From NCBI GenBank assembly GCA_903842455.1, contig CAIMLX010000238.1, positions 62,001 through 126,000 of the forward strand: DNA of 64,000 nucleotides, read 5' to 3'. The position numbers were made by a program, and so were the translations under genes. Shown here piece after piece: positions 54,491-62,827 of this stretch (the first letter of the stretch is position 1; every line of letters begins with the position of its first letter). The notes beneath the pieces were generated by a model. That model ran no database searches, was not told where the DNA came from, and was given only the letters and a program-made list of their open reading frames with translations. This stretch comes from an uncultured Hyphomicrobiales bacterium (GTDB lineage: Bacteria; Pseudomonadota; Alphaproteobacteria; Rhizobiales; Devosiaceae).

Positions 54491-54509
54491 ATGCTAACGC
54501 TGTTAACAT
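54491..54509. promoter_or_regulatory. Probable TetR operator
   Basis: ATGCTAAC-GCT-GTTAACAT, a 19-bp palindrome with 7 of 8 symmetric positions, centred between the regulator and its divergent target. Confidence 0.6.
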
Positions 54510-54541
54510 CCAGCCCGGCCCAAGGCCAGAGGAGTTTTGAC

Positions 54542-54985
54542 GTGGTCGACCTCACCCTTCTGCTCGCCATCGCCCACCATCTCGCGGTGTTCGCGCTCGT
54601 CGCCATCTTCGCCGCCGAGTTCGCCCTGCTGCGTCCGGGCGTCGAGGCCAAGCGATTGAATCAGCTCGGCAAAATCGACCTCGCCTACGGCGCCATCGCC
54701 GGCATCGTGCTGGTCGTCGGCCTCCTTCGCGTCCTCTTCGGTGGCACCGGCTGGGAGTACTACGCGGGGAACTGGGCCTTCTGGGCCAAGATGGCCGCCC
54801 TCATCGGCGTCGGGCTGCTGTCCGTCCCGCCCACCATCGCCATCATCCGCTGGCGCAAGGCCGCAACGCCGCCCGCCGACGCCGATGTGAACACCGCTCG
54901 CCGCTATCTTCACCTGCAGGCCGGCCTCCTCCTCCTCGTCCCCGTCTTCGCCGCCGCCATGGCGAAGGGCTATGGCACGATGTAA
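54542..54985 (+). CDS. DUF2214 family membrane protein
   Basis: 147 residues, four helices (LLLAIAHHLAVFALVAIFAAEFALL, IDLAYGAIAGIVLVVGLLRV, FWAKMAALIGVGLLSVPPTIAIIRW, LQAGLLLLVPVFAAAMA). HHLAVF, GKDWYY-like GWEYYAGNWAFWAKM are DUF2214 hallmarks. Starts at GTG 54542 with AGAGGAG seven bases upstream. Function unknown; likely TetR-controlled. Confidence 0.85.
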   Translation: MVDLTLLLAIAHHLAVFALVAIFAAEFALLRPGVEAKRLNQLGKIDLAYGAIAGIVLVVGLLRVLFGGTGWEYYAGNWAFWAKMAALIGVGLLSVPPTIAIIRWRKAATPPADADVNTARRYLHLQAGLLLLVPVFAAAMAKGYGTM

Positions 54986-55018
54986 ACACCGATCACATAG
55001 CGCTCCGGGGGTGGGAGT

Positions 55019-55157
55019 GGTCCTCCACTGTGGCGAAGCCACGGGGGAGGGGCTTCGAACTGGGCCGAAGGCAAAATCGCTCCAGTGGAGCGATTTTAGG
55101 TGAGAAGGCCCTGAGAGCTATGCTCGAAAGGCCAGCCGAAGGCTGGTGGAGGGGGCG
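55019..55157. repeat. Family A repeat with a nested palindromic insert
   Basis: Flanks match the inverted copy at 48288-48352 almost base for base, but about 79 bp (roughly 55053-55131) are inserted between the G-rich spacer and the CCAGCC hairpin. The insert contains AAAATCGCTCCA-G-TGGAGCGATTTT (55073-55097, perfect 12-bp arms) and outer GGGCC/GGCCC and CTTCGA/TCGAAAG pairings. Confidence 0.75.
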
Positions 55158-55205
55158 TGCTGCCTCTGTAGTAGGATGTTTTAGTCAGCACTCATCTGGG
55201 AGAGT

Positions 55206-55225
55206 AGGTAAACGTTCATTTACCT
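55206..55225. repeat. Small inverted repeat near the nth 3' end
   Basis: AGGTAAA-CGTTCA-TTTACCT, 7-bp perfect arms, about 30 bp beyond the nth stop. Possible terminator stem or operator. Confidence 0.3.
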
Positions 55226-55253
55226 CAAGGCGCCGTTCACCTTCACGGCAATT

Positions 55254-55955
55254 TCAGGCCGCTTTCGGGGCGCGGACTTTCGGTTCCGGCGTCTTCGGCT
55301 CGAACCGGCACCACGGCGCGATCACGCAGCGCCAGCACTCCGGCTTCCGCGCCTTGCACACATAGCGCCCATGCAGGATCAGCCAGTGGTGCGCGTGCAG
55401 CAGGTATTGCTCGGGCACCGCCTTCAGCAATCCCAGTTCCACCGCCAGCGGCGTCTTCCCCGGCGCCATGCCGGTGCGGTTGGCCACCCGGAACAGGTGG
55501 GTATCCACGGCGATGGTCGGCTGCCCGAAGCCGATGTTCAGCACCACGTTGGCCGTCTTCCGCCCCACGCCGGGTAGCGCCTCGAGCGCCTCCCGATCCT
55601 GCGGCACTTGGGAATTGTGCTGCTCGATCAATATGCTGGAGAGCGCGAAGACGTTCTTCGCCTTGCCGCGGAACAGCCCGATGGTCTTGATCCGCTGCTC
55701 GATCGCCTCCACCCCGAGGGCCACCATCTTCTCCGGCGTATCCGCAATCGGGAACAAACCGGCCGTTGCCTTGTTGACGCCAACATCCGTCGCCTGCGCC
55801 GACAGCACCACCGCCACCAGCAGCGTGAACGGGTTCACATAGTCGAGTTCGCCCTTCGGTTCGGGGTCGGCTGCCGTAAAAGCGCCGAAAATGGCTTCGA
55901 CATCTGCTTTTGGGAGTCTGTTCAATTTTCTCGGCGCCATTCCCGTCATCCCCAT
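55254..55955 (-). CDS. nth: Endonuclease III
   Basis: About 233 residues. Bifunctional DNA glycosylase/AP lyase for oxidised pyrimidines. FTLLVAVVLSAQATDVGVNK, helix-hairpin-helix LPGVGRKTANVVL with catalytic Lys, Asp in VDTHLFRVANR, and the 4Fe-4S ligands C-x6-C-x2-C-x5-C (CKARKPECWRCVIAPWC). Start chosen at 55955; ATGs at 55949 and 55940 are equally possible. Divergent from the DUF2244 gene. Confidence 0.94.
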   Translation of the reverse strand: MGMTGMAPRKLNRLPKADVEAIFGAFTAADPEPKGELDYVNPFTLLVAVVLSAQATDVGVNKATAGLFPIADTPEKMVALGVEAIEQRIKTIGLFRGKAKNVFALSSILIEQHNSQVPQDREALEALPGVGRKTANVVLNIGFGQPTIAVDTHLFRVANRTGMAPGKTPLAVELGLLKAVPEQYLLHAHHWLILHGRYVCKARKPECWRCVIAPWCRFEPKTPEPKVRAPKAA

Positions 55956-55970
55956 TCTGAGCCTATAGTG

Positions 55971-56459
55971 ATGCCCAAGATGACGACGCAAACGCAAGCA
56001 CGCCCGCTCTTTGCCGCCAGGCTGACGCCGCACCGGTCGCTCGGCCGGCGTGGATTCCGCGTCGTCCTGGCGATCATGGCCATCGGTGTCACTGTACCGG
56101 CCATAGCCTTCTACTCGCTGGGCGCCTGGCCGGTGGTCGGCCTGCTCGGGCTCGATTTCGCGCTCATCGCCTGGGCCATGTGGGCCTCGCTCAACGACGG
56201 CAAGCGCTACGAACTGGTCACCCTGTGGCGCGACCAGCTCGAGATCAAGCAGGTCGATGGCGCCGGCAAGGAAACGCTGGTGCGCTTCAACCCCAGCTTC
56301 GTCAAGCTGGTGGTCGATCGCGACTTCAACGAGCGCACCACCGGGCTCCACCTCCGCACCCGCGATCGCGACGTCGTCCTCGGCGCCTTCCTCAACCAGG
56401 ACGAAAAGTCGAGCTTCGCCAAAGCCTTCGGCACCGCCCTGAAGCGCGCCCGCACCTGA
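55971..56459 (+). CDS. DUF2244 domain membrane protein
   Basis: 162 residues. Two helices (VVLAIMAIGVTVPAIAFYSLG and VVGLLGLDFALIAWAMW) near the N-terminus followed by a soluble beta domain (YELVTLWRDQLEIKQVDG, RFNPSFVKLVV) and FLNQDEKSSFAKAFGTAL, the DUF2244 ending. Beside nth in many Rhizobiales. Function unknown. Confidence 0.85.
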   Translation: MPKMTTQTQARPLFAARLTPHRSLGRRGFRVVLAIMAIGVTVPAIAFYSLGAWPVVGLLGLDFALIAWAMWASLNDGKRYELVTLWRDQLEIKQVDGAGKETLVRFNPSFVKLVVDRDFNERTTGLHLRTRDRDVVLGAFLNQDEKSSFAKAFGTALKRART

Positions 56460-56473
56460 CTGCCGGCCAGAAT

Positions 56474-56489
56474 TGTTTCACGTGAAATC
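56474..56489. promoter_or_regulatory. parS-like site upstream of the Ada-like gene
   Basis: TGTTTCACGTGAAATC, 14 of 16 to consensus, intact left half and TTCACGTGAA core. Confidence 0.65.
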
Positions 56490-56528
56490 CGGGTGGCCTG
56501 CCACAATTGGCGCGCCTAGAGTTGCGCC

Positions 56529-57389
56529 ATGAAACACGACACCCTCATCGCCAACTCGGACTACGAAGCCGTCCGCGCCGCCATCGCCTATCTCAGCGAG
56601 ACGCAGCCCGACGAAATCGACCTGCCGCGTTTCGCCCACGCGCTGGGCCTCACCGAACGGCAGCTGACCGATCTCTTCCGCCGCTGGTGCGGACTATCGC
56701 CGAAAAGCTTCGCGCAATGCGTCGCCCTCGATCACGCCAAAAAGCTGCTCGCGGCCGATGCAAGCGTGCTCGACACCACCTACGAGGTCGGCCTCAGCTC
56801 CACCTCGCGCCTGCACGACCTGTTCGTCACCCACGTCGCCATGCCGCCCGGCGCCTATCGCGCCCGCGGCGGCGGCCTCGACATGACTTGGGGCGCCGCC
56901 CCGTCGCCCTTCGGTACGGCGGTTCTCACCACCACCGAATATGGCCTCTCCGGCATTGGCTTTGCCGATAGCGGCATGACAGTGGATCAGGCCTTCGCCG
57001 ACCTCGCCGATCGCTGGCCCAACGCTACCTACCGCCGCGACGATGCGGCCATTGCCCCCATCGCCGCCCGGGTCTTCGACCCGTCGCGCTGGAACCCCGA
57101 CCAGCCGATCAGGGTCTACCTCATCGGCACGGATTTCGAGGTTCAGGTCTGGGAAACCCTGCTGAAGATCCCGGTCGGCCGGGCCACCACCTACCAGAGC
57201 GTTGCCCGCCACATCGGCCGCCCCTCCGCCCCCCGCGCCGTCGGCGCCGCCGTCGGCAAGAACCCGATCAGCTTCGTCGTCCCCTGCCACCGCGTCGTCG
57301 GCTCATCCGGCGCCCTCACCGGCTACCACTGGGGCCTGCCGCGGAAACGGGCGATCCTCGGCTGGGAAAGCGGGATAACGGGCGGCTGA
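56529..57389 (+). CDS. AraC-HTH / O6-methylguanine-DNA methyltransferase fusion (Ada-like, no N-Ada domain)
   Basis: 286 residues. Residues about 10-105 form an AraC-type double HTH (LPRFAHALGLTERQLTDLFRRWCGLSPKSF, AKKLLAADASVLDTTYEVGLSSTSRLHDLF). Residues about 115-286 are the methyltransferase with ribonuclease-like N-part and the active site FVVPCHRVVGSSG (acceptor Cys). The Zn-binding N-Ada domain that triggers Ada as an activator is absent, so any regulatory switch would differ. Repairs O6-alkylguanine irreversibly. Confidence 0.92.
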   Translation: MKHDTLIANSDYEAVRAAIAYLSETQPDEIDLPRFAHALGLTERQLTDLFRRWCGLSPKSFAQCVALDHAKKLLAADASVLDTTYEVGLSSTSRLHDLFVTHVAMPPGAYRARGGGLDMTWGAAPSPFGTAVLTTTEYGLSGIGFADSGMTVDQAFADLADRWPNATYRRDDAAIAPIAARVFDPSRWNPDQPIRVYLIGTDFEVQVWETLLKIPVGRATTYQSVARHIGRPSAPRAVGAAVGKNPISFVVPCHRVVGSSGALTGYHWGLPRKRAILGWESGITGG

Positions 57390-57397
57390 GGCCAAAA

Positions 57398-57566
57398 CCC
57401 CCTCTCCTCAGTTCCGCTAGTTCGCTACCGCTCACAAGCTCCACTATCCTCCCCCGCCAAGGGGGAGGAGGCGCACCCGACGCTCCGGGCTCCATCGCCT
57501 CCTCGCCCCTTGCGGGAGAGGATAGCGCAGCTTGGCCGAAGGCCTAGCGAAGCTGAGGAGAGGGGG
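57398..57566. repeat. Family B palindromic intergenic repeat, copy 2
   Basis: Bounded by CCCCCTCTCCTCAG and CTGAGGAGAGGGGG. Aligns with the reverse complement of 8706-8880 along its length. Lies between convergent genes. Confidence 0.75.
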
Positions 57567-57581
57567 CCATAACGGCAACGC

Positions 57582-58196
57582 CTAGATCGCCACCTTCTCC
57601 GCCAATTTCCCATCCGCCCCGATGCGATAAACCACCGGCTCCCCCGTCCCGATCTCCCGCTTCAGGATCTCGTCCGGCGTCAGCCCCTCCACGTCCATCA
57701 CGATCGAGCGCAGCGAATTGCCATGCGCGGCCACCAGCACCGTCTTGCCGGCCTGGAGCAGTGGCACGATCACCGCCTCGTAGTAGGGCAGGGTGCGCTC
57801 CGCAGTCGTCTTCAGGCTCTCGCCGCCCGGCGGCGGCACGTCGAACGAGCGGCGCCAGATCAGCACCTGTTCCTCGCCCCACTTGGCCCGCGCATCGTCC
57901 TTGTTCAGGCCCGTGAGGTCGCCGTAATCGCGCTCGTTGAGCTTGATCGACCGGGTGATCGTCACCTCGGTAATCCCGAGTTCCTCGAGGATCAGGTCGA
58001 GCGTGTGCTGCGCCCGGCGCAGCGCTGAGGTGAAATACGCGTCCGGCACATAGCCCGCCGCCTTCAGCTTCGTGCCGGTGGCGCGCGCTTCCTCGATCCC
58101 CTGTTCGGTCAATTCGGGATTGCGCCACCCGGTGAACAGGTTCTTGAGGTTCCAGTCGCTCTGGCCGTGGCGGACAAGGATCAGCGTTCCGGTCAT
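57582..58196 (-). CDS. gpmA: 2,3-bisphosphoglycerate-dependent phosphoglycerate mutase
   Basis: 204 residues, the short alphaproteobacterial dPGM form. [27 protein letters not shown] with phospho-His, [30 protein letters not shown], and second His in [16 protein letters not shown]. Start at 58196 ([11 protein letters not shown]). Interconverts 3- and 2-phosphoglycerate. Follows dapB by 10 bp on the same strand. Confidence 0.95.
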   Translation of the reverse strand: MTGTLILVRHGQSDWNLKNLFTGWRNPELTEQGIEEARATGTKLKAAGYVPDAYFTSALRRAQHTLDLILEELGITEVTITRSIKLNERDYGDLTGLNKDDARAKWGEEQVLIWRRSFDVPPPGGESLKTTAERTLPYYEAVIVPLLQAGKTVLVAAHGNSLRSIVMDVEGLTPDEILKREIGTGEPVVYRIGADGKLAEKVAI

Positions 58197-58206
58197 GTGA
58201 GAGGTC

Positions 58207-59019
58207 CTATGCGTTGAAGCCGAGCACGTCGGCCATGGTGTAGAAGCCGGGCTTCTGGGTGGCAGCCCAGAGCGCGGCGCGAACGGCGCCTTCGGCGAAC
58301 AGCGCCCGGTTGTCGGCAATATGCCTCAACTCGATCCGCTCCGATGGTCCGGCAAGGATAACGCTATGCTCGCCGATCACGTTGCCGCCGCGCAAGGTGG
58401 CAAAGCCGATCGTGCCCTCCGGCCGCGCCCCGGTATGCCCGTCGCGCGAACGGACGGAATGATCAGACAATGTTATGTTACGGCCCTTGGCCGCCGCCTC
58501 GCCCAGCATCAGCGCCGTGCCCGATGGCGCGTCCACCTTCCGGTTGTGATGCATCTCGAGGATTTCGATATCGAAGCCGGGCAGTTCGCGCGCCGCCTTT
58601 TCCACGAGGCCCATCAGCAGGTTGACGCCCAGCGAGAAGTTCCCCGCCTTGACGATCCGCGCCCCGGCCTTCGCCGCCTTCCGGATCGCTTCGTCGTCGT
58701 CTTCCGAGCAGCCCGTGGTGCCGATGATATGCACCAGCCCGCGTTCCGCCGCCTTCCTGGCGATCGCCACCGAATTGGCCGGCGCGGTAAAATCGAGCAC
58801 CGCCTGCGCCCCGGCGAGCGCCGCCTCGAGATGGTCGCCGACCAGCACGTCGCTGGTCTCGGCCCCCACGAGCTCGCCGGCATCCTTGCCGACAACGGCT
58901 GCGCCGATCCGGTCGAAGGCCGAGAACAGCTTCAGCCCCGGCGTCTGCAGCACGGCGCGGATGTTCGCCTGGCCCATCTTGCCACCGGCACCGGCAATCG
59001 CGATCCTCAAGTCAGGCAT
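58207..59019 (-). CDS. dapB: 4-hydroxy-tetrahydrodipicolinate reductase
   Basis: 270 residues. NAD(P)-binding [48 protein letters not shown], catalytic [16 protein letters not shown] (His-His, Lys). Lysine/diaminopimelate synthesis. Start at 59019 with GGGGAG upstream. Confidence 0.96.
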   Translation of the reverse strand: MPDLRIAIAGAGGKMGQANIRAVLQTPGLKLFSAFDRIGAAVVGKDAGELVGAETSDVLVGDHLEAALAGAQAVLDFTAPANSVAIARKAAERGLVHIIGTTGCSEDDDEAIRKAAKAGARIVKAGNFSLGVNLLMGLVEKAARELPGFDIEILEMHHNRKVDAPSGTALMLGEAAAKGRNITLSDHSVRSRDGHTGARPEGTIGFATLRGGNVIGEHSVILAGPSERIELRHIADNRALFAEGAVRAALWAATQKPGFYTMADVLGFNA

Positions 59020-59050
59020 CAGGAACTCCCCAGTGAAGCCGCCTGATACC

Positions 59051-59749
59051 TCAGGCGAACCGCGTGCCGCCAGCCATTTCCGCAAGAATGCCGCGCGCCG
59101 CCTCCATCGGATCGGCCGCAGCGGTGATCGGCCGGCCCACCACCAGGTGCGTCGCCCCCGCCGCGATCGCCGCCGCCGGTCCCCTCACCCGCTTCTGGTC
59201 GCCCACCGCCGAACCCGCCGGCCGGATCCCCGGCGTCACGATCGAGAGCTTCGTGCCGACGATCCCCCGCACCATCTCGGCCTCCGCCGCCGAGCACACC
59301 AGCCCGCCGATCCCGGCATCGAGCGCCTGCTGCGCCCGCAGTGCCACCAGCCCCGCCGCGTCGCGCGAATACCCGGCCTCGGCGAGGTCGCCGTCATCCA
59401 TCGAGGTCAGCACCGTCACCCCGAGCACCGACAGCCCCGAACCTGCTGCCGCCTTCGCCGCCACCCGCATCGTCTTGGGGTAGGCGTGCACGGTCAGCAT
59501 CGTCGCGCCGGTCTTCGCGATGGCGCCGACGCCCTTTTCGATGGTGTTGTCGATATCGAGCAGCTTCAGGTCGAAGAACACCCGCTTGCCTGCCGCCAGC
59601 AGCGCCTTGCCCAGGTTCAGCCCGTCGCCGCCATAGAACAGCTGGTAGCCGATCTTGTAGAAATCGACGCTGTCGCCGAGCCGCGCGATCAGACTTTCCG
59701 CCTCGCCTCGTGTATCGAGGTCGAGGGCGACGATCAGGGTACCTGCCAT
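59051..59749 (-). CDS. pyrF: Orotidine-5'-phosphate decarboxylase
   Basis: 232-residue TIM barrel. [12 protein letters not shown] start, catalytic [16 protein letters not shown] (Asp-Lys-Asp array), [27 protein letters not shown] phosphate loop with Arg, [12 protein letters not shown]. Last step of UMP synthesis. ATG at 59749 has GGAGA eight bases upstream. Precedes dapB and gpmA, probably one transcript. Confidence 0.95.
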   Translation of the reverse strand: MAGTLIVALDLDTRGEAESLIARLGDSVDFYKIGYQLFYGGDGLNLGKALLAAGKRVFFDLKLLDIDNTIEKGVGAIAKTGATMLTVHAYPKTMRVAAKAAAGSGLSVLGVTVLTSMDDGDLAEAGYSRDAAGLVALRAQQALDAGIGGLVCSAAEAEMVRGIVGTKLSIVTPGIRPAGSAVGDQKRVRGPAAAIAAGATHLVVGRPITAAADPMEAARGILAEMAGGTRFA

Positions 59750-59857
59750 GGCGATGTCTCCGGATTTTCCGGTCACTGCCATGCATCGGCCGGCTGGGTC
59801 AAGGCTTGAACCCCATATTATGCCGCCATAAGGTCCGGCCAGTTCGGCCGACTCGGA

Positions 59858-60313
59858 GTGATTTTCGTGCAGCAACAGGCGCTTTCCGCCATCGTATCGT
59901 GGGTGCGCCTGGAACGTGCAATCGACGCCTTCCACCTGGAGCTCAAGAGGCGCCACGGCATCACCGGCCTGCAGCTCTCCGTCCTGCGCATCTGTGCCGA
60001 GCGCCCGCAACTGCCGCTCGCCGCCCTGCGCAAGGCCCTGGTCATGCACCCGGCGACCCTCGGCCAGTCGATCGACGAACTGCGCCGCATGGACCTCGTC
60101 ACCGTCCGCACCGACCCCAGCGACAAGCGCGCCCGCCTCGTCGCCCTCACCGACAAGGCCCGTCAGCTACTGGCGGAAGTCCCGCTCGCCGGCCCGATGC
60201 GGCTGCGCGATGTGGATCACGAGGTCCCCCGCCTCGATCGGCTGAAACTGGCCCTCGACGACGCCATCGAAATGTTCGGCCTCGCCGACTGGGACCCGGC
60301 CAGGAAACCCTAG
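59858..60313 (+). CDS. MarR-family transcriptional regulator
   Basis: 151 residues, winged helix: [75 protein letters not shown]. The [13 protein letters not shown] wing is the MarR hallmark. Starts at GTG 59858 (or 59867). Divergent from pyrF; its stop overlaps the convergent phosphatase-family stop. Target unknown. Confidence 0.88.
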   Translation: MIFVQQQALSAIVSWVRLERAIDAFHLELKRRHGITGLQLSVLRICAERPQLPLAALRKALVMHPATLGQSIDELRRMDLVTVRTDPSDKRARLVALTDKARQLLAEVPLAGPMRLRDVDHEVPRLDRLKLALDDAIEMFGLADWDPARKP

Positions 60314-60918
60314 ACCGGAAAGTCCTCTGGCAGCGCCTCCATCGGCATCCAGTCGCTCAACAGCTTTCGGTCGCGCAACCGAACCACGAAGACATTGCCG
60401 CCGCCCGGATCGGCAATCCGCCGCTGGTCCTCGCTGCGCGAGATCGCCCGCTGCCCGAGATGACACTTCAGCAGCGTGCCCACCGCACCATGACCTGTGA
60501 AGAGCACCGGCGCATCGGTATCCTGGTCCGCGAGAGCCGCCTCGAACGCAGCAACGATGCGCGCCTGCGCGTCGATCGCCCGCTCCCAGCCTTCGGGCGA
60601 GACCTCTGGTTCGGCGAAGAACGCATCGGCCAGCGCCTCGAACCGCTCGGGCGGCACGAAACCGGTACTCGATCTATCGTTTTCCCCAAAGTTTTCCCCA
60701 GGCTCCACCTGCACGCCCGATACCCTCGAAATCGCCTCCGCGAGCTCCAGAGCTTTGGTTTCGTTGCTGGAAATAATCCGGGTCGCGGCGCGCACCATCG
60801 TGTGGTTCGCGAATCGTTCTGCCCGCTCGCGCCCCTTCGGGGATAGTTCCCAGCGCGGCACCAGCATCGCCGCGTCCTGCACCACCTGCGGGTGCGTCAC
60901 GTAGAGCGCGTATGCCAC
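60310..60918 (-). CDS. Histidine-phosphatase-superfamily protein with altered RHG motif
   Basis: 202 residues. The usual phospho-His strand LxxxRHGE reads LYVTHPQVV, so Arg of RHG is Thr. ISSNETKALELAEAI, PEGWERAI and the second catalytic His in VLFTGHGAVGTLL are kept. Such THP-type members recur in alphaproteobacteria; activity is uncertain. One base from the upstream FMN reductase gene, so they form a pair. Confidence 0.85.
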   Translation of the reverse strand: MAYALYVTHPQVVQDAAMLVPRWELSPKGRERAERFANHTMVRAATRIISSNETKALELAEAISRVSGVQVEPGENFGENDRSSTGFVPPERFEALADAFFAEPEVSPEGWERAIDAQARIVAAFEAALADQDTDAPVLFTGHGAVGTLLKCHLGQRAISRSEDQRRIADPGGGNVFVVRLRDRKLLSDWMPMEALPEDFPV

Positions 60919-60919
60919 C

Positions 60920-61495
60920 TCAGATGCCGCCGCGGGAGAAATGCGTCAGTTCGCGCACCATCTGCCCGACCTTGGACTTGATCGCCGGTTCCACCGGTGC
61001 GCCATCCGCGTCGAACGCCGTGCTGTCGGGGCCCACGCCGAGCAGTGTCGGCACCACCAGCGCCCCGATCTTGGTCAGCGATTCCCGCAGGTGCGACTGG
61101 GCCCATATGGTCCCATACTTTCCCGAACTCACCCCGCCGATGCCGAATACCGCATGCCGGAACGGGCTCGGTTTCTGCCGGCTGAGCCAGGCGATGGTGT
61201 TCACCACCAGCGGCGGCAGCCCGCCATTGTACTCAGGGGTGGCGAGGAACACGATGTCATGGCTGCGGAACGCCTCGGCCAGCCGCCCCGCGCCCTCGGG
61301 CGTGTGCTCCGCCTCGAGGTCCTCGTTGAAGATCGGCATCTCGAAATCGCCAAGGCTGAGGTCGGTGACATCGACCCCCGCCGCCCGCAATTCCCGCGAC
61401 ACATGCCGCCGCAGGATCTCGTTGACGGAGCCCCTCCGCAGCGAGCCGCAAAGGGTGACGGCAGTCTTGGGGAAAGGTGTATCGCTCATGGGCAA
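60920..61495 (-). CDS. NAD(P)H-dependent FMN reductase
   Basis: 191 residues, flavodoxin-like fold. VTLCGSLRRGSVNEILRRHV holds the FMN phosphate loop, ATPEYNGGLPPLVVNTIAWLSR the isoalloxazine loop (PEYN-GG), and GIGGVSSGKYGTIWAQSHLRESL the third loop. YieF/ChrR/Azo-type quinone or chromate reductases belong here; natural substrate unknown. Confidence 0.92.
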   Translation of the reverse strand: MPMSDTPFPKTAVTLCGSLRRGSVNEILRRHVSRELRAAGVDVTDLSLGDFEMPIFNEDLEAEHTPEGAGRLAEAFRSHDIVFLATPEYNGGLPPLVVNTIAWLSRQKPSPFRHAVFGIGGVSSGKYGTIWAQSHLRESLTKIGALVVPTLLGVGPDSTAFDADGAPVEPAIKSKVGQMVRELTHFSRGGI

Positions 61496-61550
61496 GCGAT
61501 AGCGGAAAACCGGTCGGCCGCGAAGGGCCGCCCGGTCAATTCTGAAGACG

Positions 61551-62684
61551 TCAGTTCTCGAACAGCGATTTCAGCTTGTCGAAGAAGCCGCCGGAGGTCG
61601 GCGAATTCTCGCGGGTCGATTCCCGTTCGAACTCCTCCAGCAACTCGCGCTGGCGCTTGCTCAGGCTCTGCGGCGTCTCGACGTCGAGTTGCACGTAGAG
61701 GTCGCCGAAATCCTTGCTTCGCAGCACTGGCATGCCCTTGGCCTTGAGCCGCACGCGCTGCCCCGGCTGCGTGCCCGGCGCCACCTTCACCCGCGCCCGC
61801 GTCGCGTCGAGCGTCGGCACCTCGAACTCGCCACCGAGCGCCGCCGTGGTCATGGCGATCGGCACGCGGGCGTAGAGATCGGCCCCGTCGCGCACGAACA
61901 GGTCATGTGGCTTGATCGAGATGAAGATGTAGAGGTCGCCCGGCGGTCCGCCGCGCAATCCTGCCTCGCCCTCGTTGGCGAGCCTGATCCTGGTGCCGTC
62001 CTCGATCCCCTTGGGGATATCGACGCTCAGCGTCCGGTTCTGCTGGCGACGGCCCTGGCCACCGCAATCGGTACAGGGCTGCTCGAGGATCTGGCCGCGC
62101 CCGTTGCAGACCGGGCAGGTCCGCTCGATGGTGAAAAAGCCCTGCGCAGCCCGCACCTTGCCCTGGCCGTTGCAGTGGCGGCAGGTCGACATGCCGGTGC
62201 CGGGCTTGGCGCCCGAGCCATCGCAGGTCTCGCAAGCCGCCAGCGTCGGCACGTCGATATCGACAGTGCGCCCGACAAACGCCTCTTCGAGCGAGATTTC
62301 GAGGTTGTAGCGCAGGTCCGAGCCGCGCAGCCGGCTCTGGCCACCCCGGCCGCCACCGCGCTGGCCGCCCATGAAATCGCCGAAGATGTCCTCGAAAATG
62401 TCGGACATCGACGAGGTGAATTCCGGGCCAAACCCGCCAGGACCGCGCCCGCCGCCATTCTCGAAGGCCGCATGGCCGAATCGATCATAGGCCGCGCGTT
62501 TCTGCGGGTCCTTCAGCGTGTCATACGCCTCGCTTATCTCTTTGAACTTGTGCTCCGCCTCGTCATTCCCCGGATTGCGATCCGGATGGAACTGCATGGC
62601 AAGCTTGCGGTATGCGCCCTTCAGTGTCGCCTCGTCGGCGCCTTTGGGCACACCCAGCACTTCATAAAAATCGCGTTTCGCCAA
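61551..62684 (-). CDS. dnaJ: Chaperone protein DnaJ
   Basis: 377 residues. J-domain [34 protein letters not shown] (HPD), Gly/Phe region ([10 protein letters not shown]), four zinc-finger repeats [32 protein letters not shown] (about 145-205), then the beta substrate domains. Stimulates DnaK ATPase and delivers unfolded proteins. dnaK, usually next door, is not in the window. Confidence 0.98.
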   Translation of the reverse strand: MAKRDFYEVLGVPKGADEATLKGAYRKLAMQFHPDRNPGNDEAEHKFKEISEAYDTLKDPQKRAAYDRFGHAAFENGGGRGPGGFGPEFTSSMSDIFEDIFGDFMGGQRGGGRGGQSRLRGSDLRYNLEISLEEAFVGRTVDIDVPTLAACETCDGSGAKPGTGMSTCRHCNGQGKVRAAQGFFTIERTCPVCNGRGQILEQPCTDCGGQGRRQQNRTLSVDIPKGIEDGTRIRLANEGEAGLRGGPPGDLYIFISIKPHDLFVRDGADLYARVPIAMTTAALGGEFEVPTLDATRARVKVAPGTQPGQRVRLKAKGMPVLRSKDFGDLYVQLDVETPQSLSKRQRELLEEFERESTRENSPTSGGFFDKLKSLFEN

Positions 62685-62827
62685 TCGGCTCTGTCCCCAA
62701 TACCGGTGCTGCCCCCGCGCCCGGGCATCCGGCCTAGATAGGTATGTTCGCGCGCTCTTACCATAGTGGAAGCGCGGTTCAACTCTATTGGAGGCAAGTC
62801 ACCTGCCGAATGTGCATTTCGTCGGCT

